Shown: positions 16,333 to 25,175 of the stretch, in pieces
How the letters are laid out: each line of letters begins with the position of its first letter
How positions within the stretch are numbered: position 1 is the stretch's first letter
Assembly: GCA_032111745.1 (NCBI GenBank)
Contig: JAULUH010000280.1
Span: 1-64,000 of the forward strand
Direction of reading: 5' to 3'
Length of the DNA stretch: 64,000 nt
Source: JAULUH01 sp032111745
GTDB lineage: Bacteria > Chloroflexota > Anaerolineae > JAAEKA01
Position numbers and translations under genes: made by a program
Notes under the pieces: model-generated
What the model was told of the DNA's origin: nothing
The model's input: only the letters and a program-made list of their open reading frames with translations
Databases searched by the model: none

Positions 16333-17199
16333 GTGGGGCTATTGGATTTTGCCCAGGAGCTGGCCGATGCGGCCGGACAGGTGCTGGTGGCCTGGCTCGG
16401 CAGGGCCAGCACGGCCACCAAGCGGGATGGCAGCATGGTGACGGAGGCCGATCTGGAGGTCGATCGGTTGGTTCACGACGCGGTGACTGCAGTCTGGCCG
16501 GGCCACGGCGTGGTGTCGGAGGAGACCTCCCACCTCTATGCCGGCGACGACTACACCTGGGTGGTGGATCCCCTGGACGGCACGACCAATTTTGCCAATG
16601 GCCTGGCTTACTGGGGTAGCAGCATCGCCTTGTTGCACCACCACGAGCCGTTGCTGGCGGTGATGGACTTCCCGTTGTTGCAGCAGCGCTTCAGCGCCGT
16701 GCGAGGCCACGGTGCCTACCTCAATGGCCAGCCACTGGCCGTCCGGCCACCGAGCCAGTTGCATGGCAACCAGTTCTTTACGGCGGATTCCCGAGCCTAT
16801 CGCTTCCTGGAGGTCCGCTTGCCGGTGAAGGCCCGCATCCTGGGTGCCGCAACCTATGACATAGCGGCCGTGGCCGCGGGCGTGTCCGTGGCCTGTATCG
16901 AGACCACGCCCAAGGTGTGGGACCTGGCTGCAGCCTGGCTGGTGGCCCAGGAGGCCGGTGCCGTGGCAGGTACCCTGTTTGATGGCCCGTCGCTGTTCCC
17001 CCTCAGCCCGGGACAGGATTATCGCCAGCGGGTGTTTCCCGTGCTGATCGCGGCCAACGCTGATTTGTGGCAGCAATTTCGGGCCAGTATTCACTTGAGG
17101 CCGGGGACCGAGCGCCTGGCCCAACGCTATATCGAACAAGGCTGGGTGTTGCCCGGCCATTCAGGAGCTGCAAACCATGCCCAACGCGTTTACCAATAG
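16333..17199 (+). CDS. Inositol monophosphatase-family phosphatase
   Basis: Mg2+-dependent phosphomonoesterase of the IMPase/CysQ/histidinol-phosphatase superfamily; substrate not predictable. Motifs are VVSEET, the metal site WVVDPLDGTTNFANG and the second signature WDLAAAWLVAQEAGAVAG. The start is uncertain. GTG 16333 gives 288 residues beginning at the first family-like helix (LLDFAQELADAAGQVL). A good GGAGG at 16307-16311 instead points, at six bases, to an ACG at 16318. The frame stays open to 16219. The next gene overlaps its end by 23 bases. Confidence 0.82.
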   Translation: MGLLDFAQELADAAGQVLVAWLGRASTATKRDGSMVTEADLEVDRLVHDAVTAVWPGHGVVSEETSHLYAGDDYTWVVDPLDGTTNFANGLAYWGSSIALLHHHEPLLAVMDFPLLQQRFSAVRGHGAYLNGQPLAVRPPSQLHGNQFFTADSRAYRFLEVRLPVKARILGAATYDIAAVAAGVSVACIETTPKVWDLAAAWLVAQEAGAVAGTLFDGPSLFPLSPGQDYRQRVFPVLIAANADLWQQFRASIHLRPGTERLAQRYIEQGWVLPGHSGAANHAQRVYQ

Positions 17200-17995
17200 A
17201 ACTCGGATTCACTTTGAATCCATTGGCTCCGGCCACCCGGTGCTGCTGATTCCCGACCTGGGCTTTGACGGCTGGTTCTGGCACGGCGTGGCGCCGGCCC
17301 TGGGGGAGCGCTACCAGGTGATCGTGCCCGACCCCCGGGGCACCGGTCAATCGGCCAAACCGGAGGGCCCCTATTCGGTGGCCATGCTGGGCGAGGACAT
17401 GGCGGGCCTGATCGACTCGCTGCAATGCCGCGGGGTCTACGTGGTGGGGCACGGGCTCGGTGCGTACGTGGCCCAGCACCTGGCCCTGGAGCGGCCGGAG
17501 CTGGTAGCCAAGCTGGTGCTGGCGGCGGCGGACTATGGCGGCCCTGCCGTGGTGCCGGGCCAGACCGAGGCCAGGGAGCTGCAGGCTGTGCGGGAGGGCG
17601 ACTCCATGGAGCTGATTGAGCGGGCCATTGGTCTAGCCACGGCGCCGGGCTTTGTCCAGCGCAAGCCGCAGGTCGTGCGCCAGATCGTGGCCTATCGCAT
17701 GGGTGATGCCGTGGCTGCGGCGGAGTACGATGCCCACCTAGAGGCGTTGCAGGCCATGGCAGAGAGCGAAGAGAGCTTTGAGGATCTGCTGCCGCAGCTT
17801 GAGATGCCTGCCCTGATCCTCGCCGGCGAGCAGGACAACGTGGTGCCGCCGGCCAACAACGAGCTCCTGGCGGAGCGCATCCCAAACTCCCAGGTCGTGA
17901 CCCTGCCCGGCGCCGGCCATCTGTTTCCCCTAGAGGACGCCGAGGCCACCGTGGCGGCGTTGGTGGCGTTTCTGGGCGGCAGCAAGTTTCCCTGA
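17177..17995 (+). CDS. Alpha/beta-hydrolase fold protein lacking the nucleophile Ser
   Basis: 272 residues with a complete alpha/beta-hydrolase plan: oxyanion-side PDLGFDGWFW, PDPRGTGQSAKP, nucleophile elbow, late acid in AGEQDNVVPP and His in GAGHLFP. The elbow, normally GxSxG, reads GHGLG at residues 91-95. The nucleophilic Ser is therefore Gly93, encoded GGG, and no neighbouring base change to Ser is obvious. It is either a non-hydrolytic member or a pseudoenzyme. The gene overlaps the phosphatase gene upstream, so both are probably expressed together. Function unknown. Confidence 0.85.
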   Translation: MPNAFTNRTRIHFESIGSGHPVLLIPDLGFDGWFWHGVAPALGERYQVIVPDPRGTGQSAKPEGPYSVAMLGEDMAGLIDSLQCRGVYVVGHGLGAYVAQHLALERPELVAKLVLAAADYGGPAVVPGQTEARELQAVREGDSMELIERAIGLATAPGFVQRKPQVVRQIVAYRMGDAVAAAEYDAHLEALQAMAESEESFEDLLPQLEMPALILAGEQDNVVPPANNELLAERIPNSQVVTLPGAGHLFPLEDAEATVAALVAFLGGSKFP

Positions 17996-18015
17996 GATGG
18001 TGCGCGGTAGTCGCT

Positions 18016-18771
18016 ATGCCAACGGTTGAGGTGCGGGGCCAACGCCTCTGGGTGGAGGACGTGGGGGCGGGCGATCCGGTGGTGGTGTTGCATGGTGCCA
18101 TGGGCACGGCCCGGGACGACCTGGGCGGCCTGATCGACTTCCTGGCACCACGCTTCCGTGTGCTGGCTCCAGACTTGCGGGGCTACGGCCGCTCTGAGCC
18201 CAAGCCCAGGGCCTTTGACGTGGATTTCTACCTCCAGGACGCTCTCGACGTGGGGGCGTTGGCCCGGGTGCTGGACCTGCCTCCTGCCCACGTGCTGGGC
18301 TACTCGGATGGCGGGGAGGCGGCCCTGTTGGTGGCGGCGGCGTTTCCGGAGCGGGCCCGCAGCGTGGTAGCATGGGGAGTGGCTGGATCTTTGGGAGCTG
18401 AGATCCTGCCTATCGCTGCCGAGTATGACAACCCCGAGGCCTGGGCCGGCCCACGGGCGGAGTGGCGGGCTGGCATCATGACCCGCCACGGCGAAGCCAT
18501 GTTTGAGCCCATGGTCACGGGCTGGGCCCGAACGGTGCGGGCCATGGTAGTTGCAGGCGGCGACATCAGCCTCAGCCGGGCAGAGGCGATCCAGTGTCCG
18601 GTGCTATTGATCAACGGCGCCAACGACGCCGGCAACCCGCAGCACCTGGTGCGCCAACTCTGTGACCGCATCCCCCGATGCAGCCTGGAGATCTGGCCGG
18701 GCTTGGGCCATCCGGTGCATCGGGAGGCCTCCGAGCGCTTCCACGACCGGGTGCTGGCTTTCCTGCAATAG
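18016..18771 (+). CDS. Alpha/beta hydrolase
   Basis: Cytoplasmic hydrolase of 251 residues, substrate unknown. The fold is complete and the triad is present: HGAMGT oxyanion loop, PDLRGYGRSEPKP, nucleophile Ser in LGYSDGGEAAL, acid in NGANDAGNP and His in GLGHPVH. It starts 20 bases after the preceding hydrolase, which lacks its Ser. The pair is probably an old duplication, or an active enzyme beside an inactive partner. No signal peptide. Confidence 0.87.
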   Translation: MPTVEVRGQRLWVEDVGAGDPVVVLHGAMGTARDDLGGLIDFLAPRFRVLAPDLRGYGRSEPKPRAFDVDFYLQDALDVGALARVLDLPPAHVLGYSDGGEAALLVAAAFPERARSVVAWGVAGSLGAEILPIAAEYDNPEAWAGPRAEWRAGIMTRHGEAMFEPMVTGWARTVRAMVVAGGDISLSRAEAIQCPVLLINGANDAGNPQHLVRQLCDRIPRCSLEIWPGLGHPVHREASERFHDRVLAFLQ

Positions 18772-18813
18772 CGAAGGCGTATTGGACAGACCAGTTGTCT
18801 CGTGCTGGGGTTT

Positions 18814-18842
18814 TTGCCAGATCGCATGATCTGTGCTACACT
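18814..18842 (+). promoter_or_regulatory. Promoter of the rpsF-ssb-rpsR operon
   Basis: -35 TTGCCA (18814-18819), 17-base spacer, -10 TACACT (18837-18842) preceded by TGC. Confidence 0.6.
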
Positions 18843-18971
18843 TTGTCGCTGTGCAGCGAGGGCCGGAAGCCACCCTTCTCGAGCCCTCGTTACTTTCTGC
18901 CTGTGGCCCCGGCTCTCCCCTTGGGGCTGGTTGACCGCAGGTAATCCCATGGAAAGGAGGCAACTGCACGC

Positions 18972-19265
18972 GTGACTCAGAATCAGTATGAGGTCATGGT
19001 CATCGTTCACCCTGAAGCGGACGAAGAGGCTGTGACGGCGTTCAATGAGCAGGTGGGCCAGTGGGCCAGTGCTCAGGCAGGTGAGCTGGTCAACACCAAT
19101 GTGTGGGGACGGCGCAAGTTGGCTTACGCCATTGACAGGCAGACCGAGGGCACTTACGTGGTCTACGATCTGCGCATGCCCAGCGCGGGTGTGGCGGAGC
19201 TCGATCGCAACCTACGCCTGCATGAGCAGGTGGTGCGCTTCCTGGTCGTGCGCCAGGGTAGTTAG
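18972..19265 (+). CDS. rpsF: 30S ribosomal protein S6
   Basis: Small-subunit protein that pairs with S18 on the platform. 97 residues: QYEVMVIVHPEADEEAV at the start, NVWGRRKLAYAIDRQTEGTY in the middle and a short C-terminus, matching S6. The start is GTG 18972, with AAAGGAGG 11 bases upstream; no ATG is available in frame nearby. It heads the classical rpsF-ssb-rpsR group. Confidence 0.95.
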   Translation: MTQNQYEVMVIVHPEADEEAVTAFNEQVGQWASAQAGELVNTNVWGRRKLAYAIDRQTEGTYVVYDLRMPSAGVAELDRNLRLHEQVVRFLVVRQGS

Positions 19266-19372
19266 GGTCTCGGCCACGGTGGCCGGGGATGCGGAAGGAG
19301 CGCAGGGCTGGGCTTTGGCTGCAGCTGTGCGTGCGCGGTAGACTTCCGAGGACATAGAGAGGTCATGGGACG

Positions 19373-19747
19373 ATGACGAGAGGTTTGAACAAGGTTATGA
19401 TCATTGGCGCCCTGGGCGCCGATCCGGAGATGCGTTACACACCCAGCGGGAAGCCGGTGACGTCTTTCAGTGTGGCGGTGAACCGGGGATGGCGCACCTC
19501 GGAGGGCGAGCGGCGGGAAGCCACGGAGTGGTTCAACGTCGTATCCTGGGGCAACCTGGCCGAAATATGCAACCAGCACCTGCGCAAGGGATCTCATGTG
19601 TACATCGAGGGCCGCCTGCAGACCAGGAGCTGGGAGGATGCGGAAGGGGTGCGGCATTTCCGCACCGAGCTGGTGGCCAACGAGATGATCATGCTGGACA
19701 GCCGCGGCCCCATGGTCGAGGACGATTATGGCGATCTGGAGTTCTAG
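19373..19747 (+). CDS. ssb: Single-stranded DNA-binding protein
   Basis: OB-fold tetramer that coats single-stranded DNA in replication and repair. 124 residues: LNKVMIIGALGADPEMRYTP, TSFSVAVNR, EWFNVVSWGNLAEIC and KGSHVYIEGRLQTRSW. The C-terminal tail is acidic (EDDYGDLEF) but very short; the Gly/Pro-rich linker usual in SSB is nearly absent, and the tip ends EF rather than the common IPF. Its place between rpsF and rpsR fits the family. Confidence 0.95.
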   Translation: MTRGLNKVMIIGALGADPEMRYTPSGKPVTSFSVAVNRGWRTSEGERREATEWFNVVSWGNLAEICNQHLRKGSHVYIEGRLQTRSWEDAEGVRHFRTELVANEMIMLDSRGPMVEDDYGDLEF

Positions 19748-19812
19748 GCTGCCCGGCACGCACTAGGCGTTGCGGGCAGCGCGGACCTAAGCAACCAAGA
19801 GGATAGACAAAC

Positions 19813-20127
19813 ATGGCAGACGAATCATCAGGTTATCAGCGTGGCGGTGGTGGTGGCGGACGACCGCCGGCTCGCCGGCGGCGCATGGGGACCGCTGCGC
19901 CGCGCGGGCGCAAAGTGTGTGCGTTCTGCGTCGATGGCGTCAAGGAGATCGACTACAAGCAGGCCGACACGTTACGCCGCTACATCACGGAGCGGGGCCA
20001 GATCCGTCCCCGGCGCAAGACGTCCCTGTGCGCCAAGCATCAGCGCCGGCTGTCTCTGGCTGTGAAGCGAGCGCGTTACATGGCCTTGCTGCCTTACACC
20101 AGCGAGCACATGCGCCTGTACGGGTGA
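19813..20127 (+). CDS. rpsR: 30S ribosomal protein S18
   Basis: Partner of S6 on the ribosome. 104 residues: a Gly/Arg-rich N-terminus, then [40 protein letters not shown] and [20 protein letters not shown]. The CxxC plus C-x2-H pattern indicates a zinc-keeping (C+) form. Directly follows ssb. Confidence 0.95.
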   Translation: MADESSGYQRGGGGGGRPPARRRRMGTAAPRGRKVCAFCVDGVKEIDYKQADTLRRYITERGQIRPRRKTSLCAKHQRRLSLAVKRARYMALLPYTSEHMRLYG

Positions 20128-20161
20128 TGCGCGACGCCCTGGCGAAGGCGGACACATAATT

Positions 20162-21454
20162 ATGGCACAGCGACGCACGCGAGAGCGGCCGGAGCCCTCT
20201 CGCAAAGAACAACAGATGACTCTGCGGGAGCGGGAGCAGGCGCGGCGGCTGACGATCATCGTCGGCACCGTGCTGGCGGTAGCCGGGGTGCTACTGGTGG
20301 CGGCCCTGGCCTATCAACTCCTGGTCCTGCCCAGCTCGGCGGTAGCCGTGGTAGATGGCGAGAACATCACCACGGAGGAGCTGGCCAACCGCAGCAAGTT
20401 CGACCAGGCCCAGTACAGCAACCAGCTGGCCAACCTGCTGAGCCTGCAGGATCAGTTCGACCCTGGCGGCACCCAGGGCTTCTTCACATCCCAGATCCAA
20501 CAGCTCCAGGGTATCCTGGTCAACCCGGAGGGGCTGGCTAACCAGGCCCTCGAGACCATGATCGACGAGCGGATACTGCAGCAAGCTGCTGCTGCTGCTG
20601 GGATTACGGTCAGCGACGCCGAGGTGCGGGAGCGCATCGAGGGTGTTATTGCCGGCGGTCTGGGTGGCGTGACTGCACCGCAGGCCACAGCCACGGCCGA
20701 GGCCCTGGCCCTGGCCACGCCATCGCCCACCCCTTCGCCGACGCCGACTACCACAGTGACCATCACGCCCACTGCTACCCCTCTGCCCACGCCCACAGTG
20801 CGGGTGCTGACCGCGGAGGAGATCGACGAGTCGTACCAGGAGCAGCTGGCCAACATTGCCGAGACCAGTGGCCTGACCGAGGCGCAGTACCGGCAGCTGT
20901 TCGTGAACGACCTGCTGCGGGTCAAGCTGGTGGAGACCCTGGGGGACCAGATGCCCACCACGGGCGAGCGGGTACAGGCGAGCCACATCTTGCTTTCGGT
21001 GCCGGAGGATGCCGGGGAGGCCGTGGAGCAGGAGACCCTGGCGCGGGCCATCAGCATTACGCAGCAGCTTAAAGATGGGGCGGACTTTGCCACGCTAGCA
21101 GAGCAGTTCTCCGAGGATCCAGGGAGCGCGGTCAACGGCGGTGACCTGGGTTTCTTCGGCCGGGGTATGATGGTGGCCGAGTTCGAGGAAGCGGCTTATA
21201 CCTTAGACATCGGTCAGATCAGTGAGCCGGTCCGCAGCCAGTTCGGCTACCACATCATCAAGGTGACAGGCAAGGATCAGGGCGAGCCGGACTTCGACCA
21301 GTGGTTCCAGGATCGCAAGACGGCTGCGGCCATCGAGCGCCGGCTGACCAATGCCCGGCTGCCCGCACTGCCGGACGTGAACCCGCTGTTGTTCCAGCAG
21401 GTGGCCCAGCCTGCGGCCTTACCGACGATCGCAGTGACTCCAGAAGGGCAGTAG
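20162..21454 (+). CDS. Membrane-anchored peptidyl-prolyl isomerase, PpiC/SurA-like foldase
   Basis: Extracytoplasmic chaperone that helps secreted proteins fold. The 430 residues comprise a basic cytoplasmic N-terminus, one membrane anchor (about 30-52, TIIVGTVLAVAGVLLVAALA), a SurA_N-like helical part (VVDGENITTEELANRSKF) and a parvulin PPIase domain (HILLSVPEDAGEAVEQ, FATLAEQFSEDPGSAVNGGD, FGYHIIKV). A Thr/Pro-rich insert (about 183-215, TPSPTPSPTPTTTVTITPT) splits the helical part, as in surface proteins of Chloroflexota. It lies 34 bases after rpsR, probably in the same operon. Confidence 0.88.
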   Translation: MAQRRTRERPEPSRKEQQMTLREREQARRLTIIVGTVLAVAGVLLVAALAYQLLVLPSSAVAVVDGENITTEELANRSKFDQAQYSNQLANLLSLQDQFDPGGTQGFFTSQIQQLQGILVNPEGLANQALETMIDERILQQAAAAAGITVSDAEVRERIEGVIAGGLGGVTAPQATATAEALALATPSPTPSPTPTTTVTITPTATPLPTPTVRVLTAEEIDESYQEQLANIAETSGLTEAQYRQLFVNDLLRVKLVETLGDQMPTTGERVQASHILLSVPEDAGEAVEQETLARAISITQQLKDGADFATLAEQFSEDPGSAVNGGDLGFFGRGMMVAEFEEAAYTLDIGQISEPVRSQFGYHIIKVTGKDQGEPDFDQWFQDRKTAAAIERRLTNARLPALPDVNPLLFQQVAQPAALPTIAVTPEGQ

Positions 21455-21512
21455 AACGCACCAGACCGGAGTCCGGAAGCGAACCGCAGAGGCGGCAAAG
21501 AGCGCCGAGGAG

Positions 21513-21585
21513 ACCAGGGTTCCAGAAACACGGAGGGCGTAAGGCTCAACCAGCCCTGCGCCCTCTTTGATTCCCTTGCCCTGGT
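21513..21585. terminator. Nested hairpin terminator between the foldase gene and rel
   Basis: Inner stem GAGGGCG (21533-21539) with CGCCCTC (21559-21565), followed by TTT; outer stem ACCAGGG (21513-21519) with CCCTGGT (21579-21585). It sits between convergent genes and could act both ways. Confidence 0.6.
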
Positions 21586-21688
21586 TCCGGCTCCTCTGGT
21601 CCAATCTCCCCCCTTTGCGCTTGTATAATATGTGCATAGAAGCAACGCCAACTCGTTGCGGTTGGGTCCGGCCTCTGGTTCTCCCCGG

Positions 21689-23893
21689 CTAGCCGCCGCG
21701 GCGGGCTTCGGTAACGTTGGGGAGACGCTCGATGCGGGTGAGGATGCGGCTCAGCTGTTCGGCGTCGCGGATCTCCAGGGTGGCTGTGACCCGGGCCAGG
21801 TTGCCCTTGATGCCGGTGATGGCGCTGGCGTCACGCATGTTGATGCGCTCGTCCGCCACCAGGGCGGCGATATCGCGCAGCAGACCTGAGCGGTCGAAGG
21901 CTTCTACTGTGATGCGCACGGGATGGGTACGCTCGGCGGCCAGGCCCCAGCCCACCTGCACCATACGTTCCGGGTCTTTCTTGAGCATGCCCAAGACGTT
22001 GGGGCAGGTCCTGCGGTGGATGGTGACCCCCCGGCCCCGGGTCACATAGCCGATGATCTCTTGGCCTGGCATGGGGTTGCAGCACATGGCGGTGCGGCTG
22101 AGGAGGTCGCCTACCCCGAGTACGGTGATGCCCTCGGAGGAAATGGGGATATCGGACGGCGCGGCCTCTTGCTGCGCGGTGCGGGCTGCGGCCTCCTCCT
22201 CCTTGCGCTCCGCGTCCAGCACCCGGGAGGCGATCTGCTGCGAGTTGATGTCGCCGAAGCCAATAGCGGCGTACAGGTCCTCTATCCGGTCCAGGCCGAA
22301 GAGGCGGGCGATGGAGTCGTGGCTGCGCTCGACGTTGAGCCGGCGCAGCTCTCGCAAGAGGATATCCTGGCCCTGCTGGACGTTCTCCTCGCGGCTCTGT
22401 TTGCGGAACCAGCTGCGGATCTTGTTGCGGGCCTGGCGGGTGGCCGTGTAGCCCAGGGCAGGGCTAAGCCAGTCCCGGCTGGGGCCGCCCCGCTTGGCGG
22501 TGATGATCTCCACCTGTTCGCCGTTGCGCAGCCTGTAGTCCAGGGAGACCAGCTTGCCGTTGACTCGGGCCCCGCGGCAGCGGTGGCCTACCTCGGTATG
22601 CACGGCGTAGGCGAAGTCGATGGGGGTGGAGCCGGCGGGCAGATCCTTAATCTCGCCCCGGGGGGTGAAGACGTATACCCGGTCGCCGAAGACGTCGGAG
22701 CGCATGGAATCGACGAACTCCCCGGCGTCGCCCACGTCGTTGCGCCACTCCATGAGGCTGCGCAGCCAGGCCAGCTTGTTCTCAAACTCGACGTCTGCCC
22801 GGGTTTGCTCCTTGTAGCGCCAGTGGGCGGCGATGCCGTACTCGGCGGTGCGCTCCATCTCGTGGGTGCGGATCTGCACCTCCAGGTTGCGGCCGCCTGG
22901 ACCGACCACTGCGGTGTGCAGGGACCGGTACATGTTGTCCTTGGGGTTGGCGATGTAATCGTCGAACTCGCCGGGGATGGGGCGCCACAGGCCATGGACC
23001 ACGCCCAGGGCATGATAGCATTCGGCGATGTCATCCACCAGGATGCGTACGGCCTCGGTGTCGTAGATCTTCTCCAGCTCCACCCCTTTGCGCTGCATCT
23101 TGCGGTAGATGCTGTAGATGTGCTTGGGCCGGCCAGTGACGATAGCGCTGACCCCCGTCTTTTGCAGCTCATCTTGGAGCTGGGCGATGACCTGGTTGAT
23201 GTAGGCGGTGCGCTCCTCGCGGCGTTGCTGGAGGCCCTGGGAGATCTGTTTGTAGATCTGGGGCTCCAGCCAGCGGAAGGCACCGTCCTCCAGCTCCCAC
23301 TTCATCTCCCAGATGCCCAACCGGTTGGCCAGGGGGGCGTAGATCTCGAGCGTCTCGCGGGCGATGCGACGCCGCTTATGGTCCTTAAGGTGACCCAAGG
23401 TGCGGATGTTGTGCAGGCGGTCGGCCAGCTTAATCATCACCACCCGGATATCCTCGGCCATGGCCAGGAACATCTTGCGCAGGGTCTCGTCCCGCTGGCT
23501 GCGCAGCTTGGGATCGACCGGCTGGCTCTTGGCCTCGTCAGAGAACTTCTTCATGTCCTCCAACTTGGTGACCCCGTCCACCAGCGCAGCAACGGTGGAG
23601 TTGAAGTACTGGGCCATGTAGGGCACATCGTAGGGGGTATCCTCTACGACGTCGTGGAGAAGGCCGGCGGCGATGGTGTTGGCATCCATGCGCAGGCCGG
23701 CTAGCAGGCCGGCCACGGCCAGGGGATGCAGGATATAGGGTTCTCCCGAAGCCCGGGTGACCTCGCCATGGGCCTCGCAGGATAGCTTGAAGGCCCGGCG
23801 GATGAGATCCAGGTCCTCCTCCGACATGGTGCGCGGCAAGCGCGCGATCAGCTCGTCCAAGGTCTTGGGATCGCTGGCAAGGTCATGCGGCAT
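21689..23893 (-). CDS. rel: Bifunctional (p)ppGpp synthetase/hydrolase, Rel/SpoT family
   Basis: Makes and degrades the stringent-response alarmone. The 734 residues run in the usual order: HD hydrolase domain with His56 and the His80-Asp81 pair (GLLHDVVEDTP), synthetase domain with GRPKHIYSIYRKM and HTAVVGPGGRNLEVQIRT, TGS domain (YVFTPRGEIKDLPAGSTPID), a Cys-containing region (TAMCCNPMPGQEIIGYVTRG) and a C-terminal ACT domain. The intact HD motif supports hydrolase activity. The start is ATG 23893; the frame is open further upstream but has non-coding character and includes the promoter. Confidence 0.94.
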   Translation of the reverse strand: MPHDLASDPKTLDELIARLPRTMSEEDLDLIRRAFKLSCEAHGEVTRASGEPYILHPLAVAGLLAGLRMDANTIAAGLLHDVVEDTPYDVPYMAQYFNSTVAALVDGVTKLEDMKKFSDEAKSQPVDPKLRSQRDETLRKMFLAMAEDIRVVMIKLADRLHNIRTLGHLKDHKRRRIARETLEIYAPLANRLGIWEMKWELEDGAFRWLEPQIYKQISQGLQQRREERTAYINQVIAQLQDELQKTGVSAIVTGRPKHIYSIYRKMQRKGVELEKIYDTEAVRILVDDIAECYHALGVVHGLWRPIPGEFDDYIANPKDNMYRSLHTAVVGPGGRNLEVQIRTHEMERTAEYGIAAHWRYKEQTRADVEFENKLAWLRSLMEWRNDVGDAGEFVDSMRSDVFGDRVYVFTPRGEIKDLPAGSTPIDFAYAVHTEVGHRCRGARVNGKLVSLDYRLRNGEQVEIITAKRGGPSRDWLSPALGYTATRQARNKIRSWFRKQSREENVQQGQDILLRELRRLNVERSHDSIARLFGLDRIEDLYAAIGFGDINSQQIASRVLDAERKEEEAAARTAQQEAAPSDIPISSEGITVLGVGDLLSRTAMCCNPMPGQEIIGYVTRGRGVTIHRRTCPNVLGMLKKDPERMVQVGWGLAAERTHPVRITVEAFDRSGLLRDIAALVADERINMRDASAITGIKGNLARVTATLEIRDAEQLSRILTRIERLPNVTEARRGG

Positions 23894-24341
23894 GAAGGTC
23901 TGTCCGGTAGTCGCTGGGTATGGCCCGGCCGTCCCGGGCCGGGGTGCGATGCTGGCGTTCGACCTCCGATTATAGCGTAGGGCGGACAAACGCGCAACGG
24001 AGCGCAGCAGCCGCCCAGGGCTGCTCAAACGCCTCTGCGCCTTGCCGTGCCTGGGCGGACCGGAACAAGGGCCGACACGGACGAATACGAATGGACACGG
24101 ACGCCGCAACGCGAATCGCGGGGTTCCCACAAGGAAGCTATGGAGCGGAGGCTTCCCCTGCGAGCGCCGGCCGCCGGTGCAGCTGGTCGAGGAAAAGAAA
24201 ACGCCGGCCCCCTGGGGGGACCGGCATGGAAGGCCGAGCGAACGGCTGGAGCGGAGGGAATCCCGCACAGCGGCAGAGACGTCGGGCGAGCGTTGAGCGA
24301 TCGCCGTACCAGCCCCTAGCTCTGGTGGTTCCTCGCCTAGA
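23894..24341. other. Intergenic region between DUF937 gene and rel
   Basis: About 450 bases with no convincing gene. It holds the rel promoter near its left end. The middle has degenerate words such as gacacggacg (near 24074 and 24100) resembling dispersed repeat debris. Nothing else is recognised. Confidence 0.6.
23969..23997 (-). promoter_or_regulatory. Promoter of rel
   Basis: Minus strand: -35 TTGCGC (23997-23992), 17-base spacer, -10 TATAAT (23974-23969). About 75 bases upstream of the rel ATG. Confidence 0.55.
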
Positions 24342-24905
24342 TCAACCGCCGAACAGCTTCTTCAGCCCGCGCGAGATATCGTCGCCGATGCCTGGAACGT
24401 CGTCCAGGAGGTAATCCAGATCGCCGAGCGCCTTGAAGGCGTCACTGTTCTGATCGAGCAGATCCACCACACCCTTGGCATCGAGGCCATTCTCCTTGGC
24501 CATGGCACCGAGCCCGGAAACCGCGGCCGGGCCCAGGAAGCCCATCATCTTGCCCATGGAGTCGGGGGAGATACCGGCGACGCGCGCCAGGTTGGCTGTG
24601 ACGTTCTCCACAGAGTTGGAGCCGGCCAGCGTGTTGAGCATCGACGCCGACTTGGCGGGGTCGAAGCCTTTGGCATAGGCGTCCAGGTCAGTGCCGACGG
24701 TGTCAGTGGCGCTCTTGAACAGGCTGCTGAGCGCGTCTGCACCACCAGGCTGCGCGGCGATCCGCTTGACGCCGCTCAGGACGGCGGCTATTCCCAATGG
24801 TGCCACCTTCTTCACGATGTCCGGGGGCAGTCCCACACGCTTGCCCAGGTCCTCCAAGACTGGACCACCAAATGAGGTGATCATGCTCGTAATCATGTCT
24901 GCCAT
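24342..24905 (-). CDS. DUF937 domain protein
   Basis: 187 residues of unknown function. The Gly/Ala-rich helical repeats (SFGGPVLEDLGKRVGLPPDI, VAPLGIAAVLSGVKR, LNTLAGSNSVENVTANLARV, GLGAMAKENGLDAKGVVDLL) match the DUF937 family of small cytoplasmic proteins. No signal peptide or membrane segment. It has its own promoter and no evident operon partner. The ATG at 24905 lies about ten bases after AAAGGA (24917-24922). Confidence 0.82.
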   Translation of the reverse strand: MADMITSMITSFGGPVLEDLGKRVGLPPDIVKKVAPLGIAAVLSGVKRIAAQPGGADALSSLFKSATDTVGTDLDAYAKGFDPAKSASMLNTLAGSNSVENVTANLARVAGISPDSMGKMMGFLGPAAVSGLGAMAKENGLDAKGVVDLLDQNSDAFKALGDLDYLLDDVPGIGDDISRGLKKLFGG

Positions 24906-25016
24906 AACTGATCGTCCTTTCGTCCTCTAAAGTGCTGCGCTGTTGGCGCATAGCGATAGCTGCAGCCGGCAGAGGTTGGGGCCACCTGCCAAAGCTGCCG
25001 AGTCACACCCGCAGAC

Positions 25017-25046
25017 AGTATAGCAGACCTAGTGTAGGCGCCACAA
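25017..25046 (-). promoter_or_regulatory. Promoter of the DUF937 gene
   Basis: Minus strand: -35 TTGTGG (25046-25041), 18-base spacer, -10 TATACT (25022-25017) preceded by TGC. Confidence 0.55.
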
Positions 25047-25055
25047 AAAGCCGAT

Positions 25056-25084
25056 TTGACAGTGGGATGGGCCGGCGGTAAAAT
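25056..25084 (+). promoter_or_regulatory. Promoter of tRNA-Arg
   Basis: -35 TTGACA (25056-25061), 17-base spacer, -10 TAAAAT (25079-25084). Predicted start falls a few bases before the tRNA. Confidence 0.75.
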
Positions 25085-25094
25085 TTACATGTAC

Positions 25095-25171
25095 GCCCCC
25101 GTAGCTCAGTGGACCAGAGCATCGGTCTTCGGAACCGAGAGTCGCAGGTTCGAATCCTGCCGGGGGTGCCA
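25095..25171 (+). tRNA. tRNA-Arg (anticodon TCG)
   Basis: Full cloverleaf: acceptor GCCCCCG with CGGGGGT (the first pair is a G-U wobble), anticodon stem TCGGT/ACCGA around the loop CTTCGGA, giving anticodon TCG (codon CGA), and T-arm GCAGG-TTCGAAT-CCTGC. The 3' CCA is encoded. It has its own promoter and is followed within five bases by a 20-bp palindrome. Confidence 0.95.
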
Positions 25172-25175
25172 GCTT

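Noticed and set aside
21624..21629. Perfect TATAAT on the plus strand in the foldase-rel gap
   Set aside because: No -35 at 16-18 bases and no gene downstream on that strand; it would only give RNA antisense to rel.
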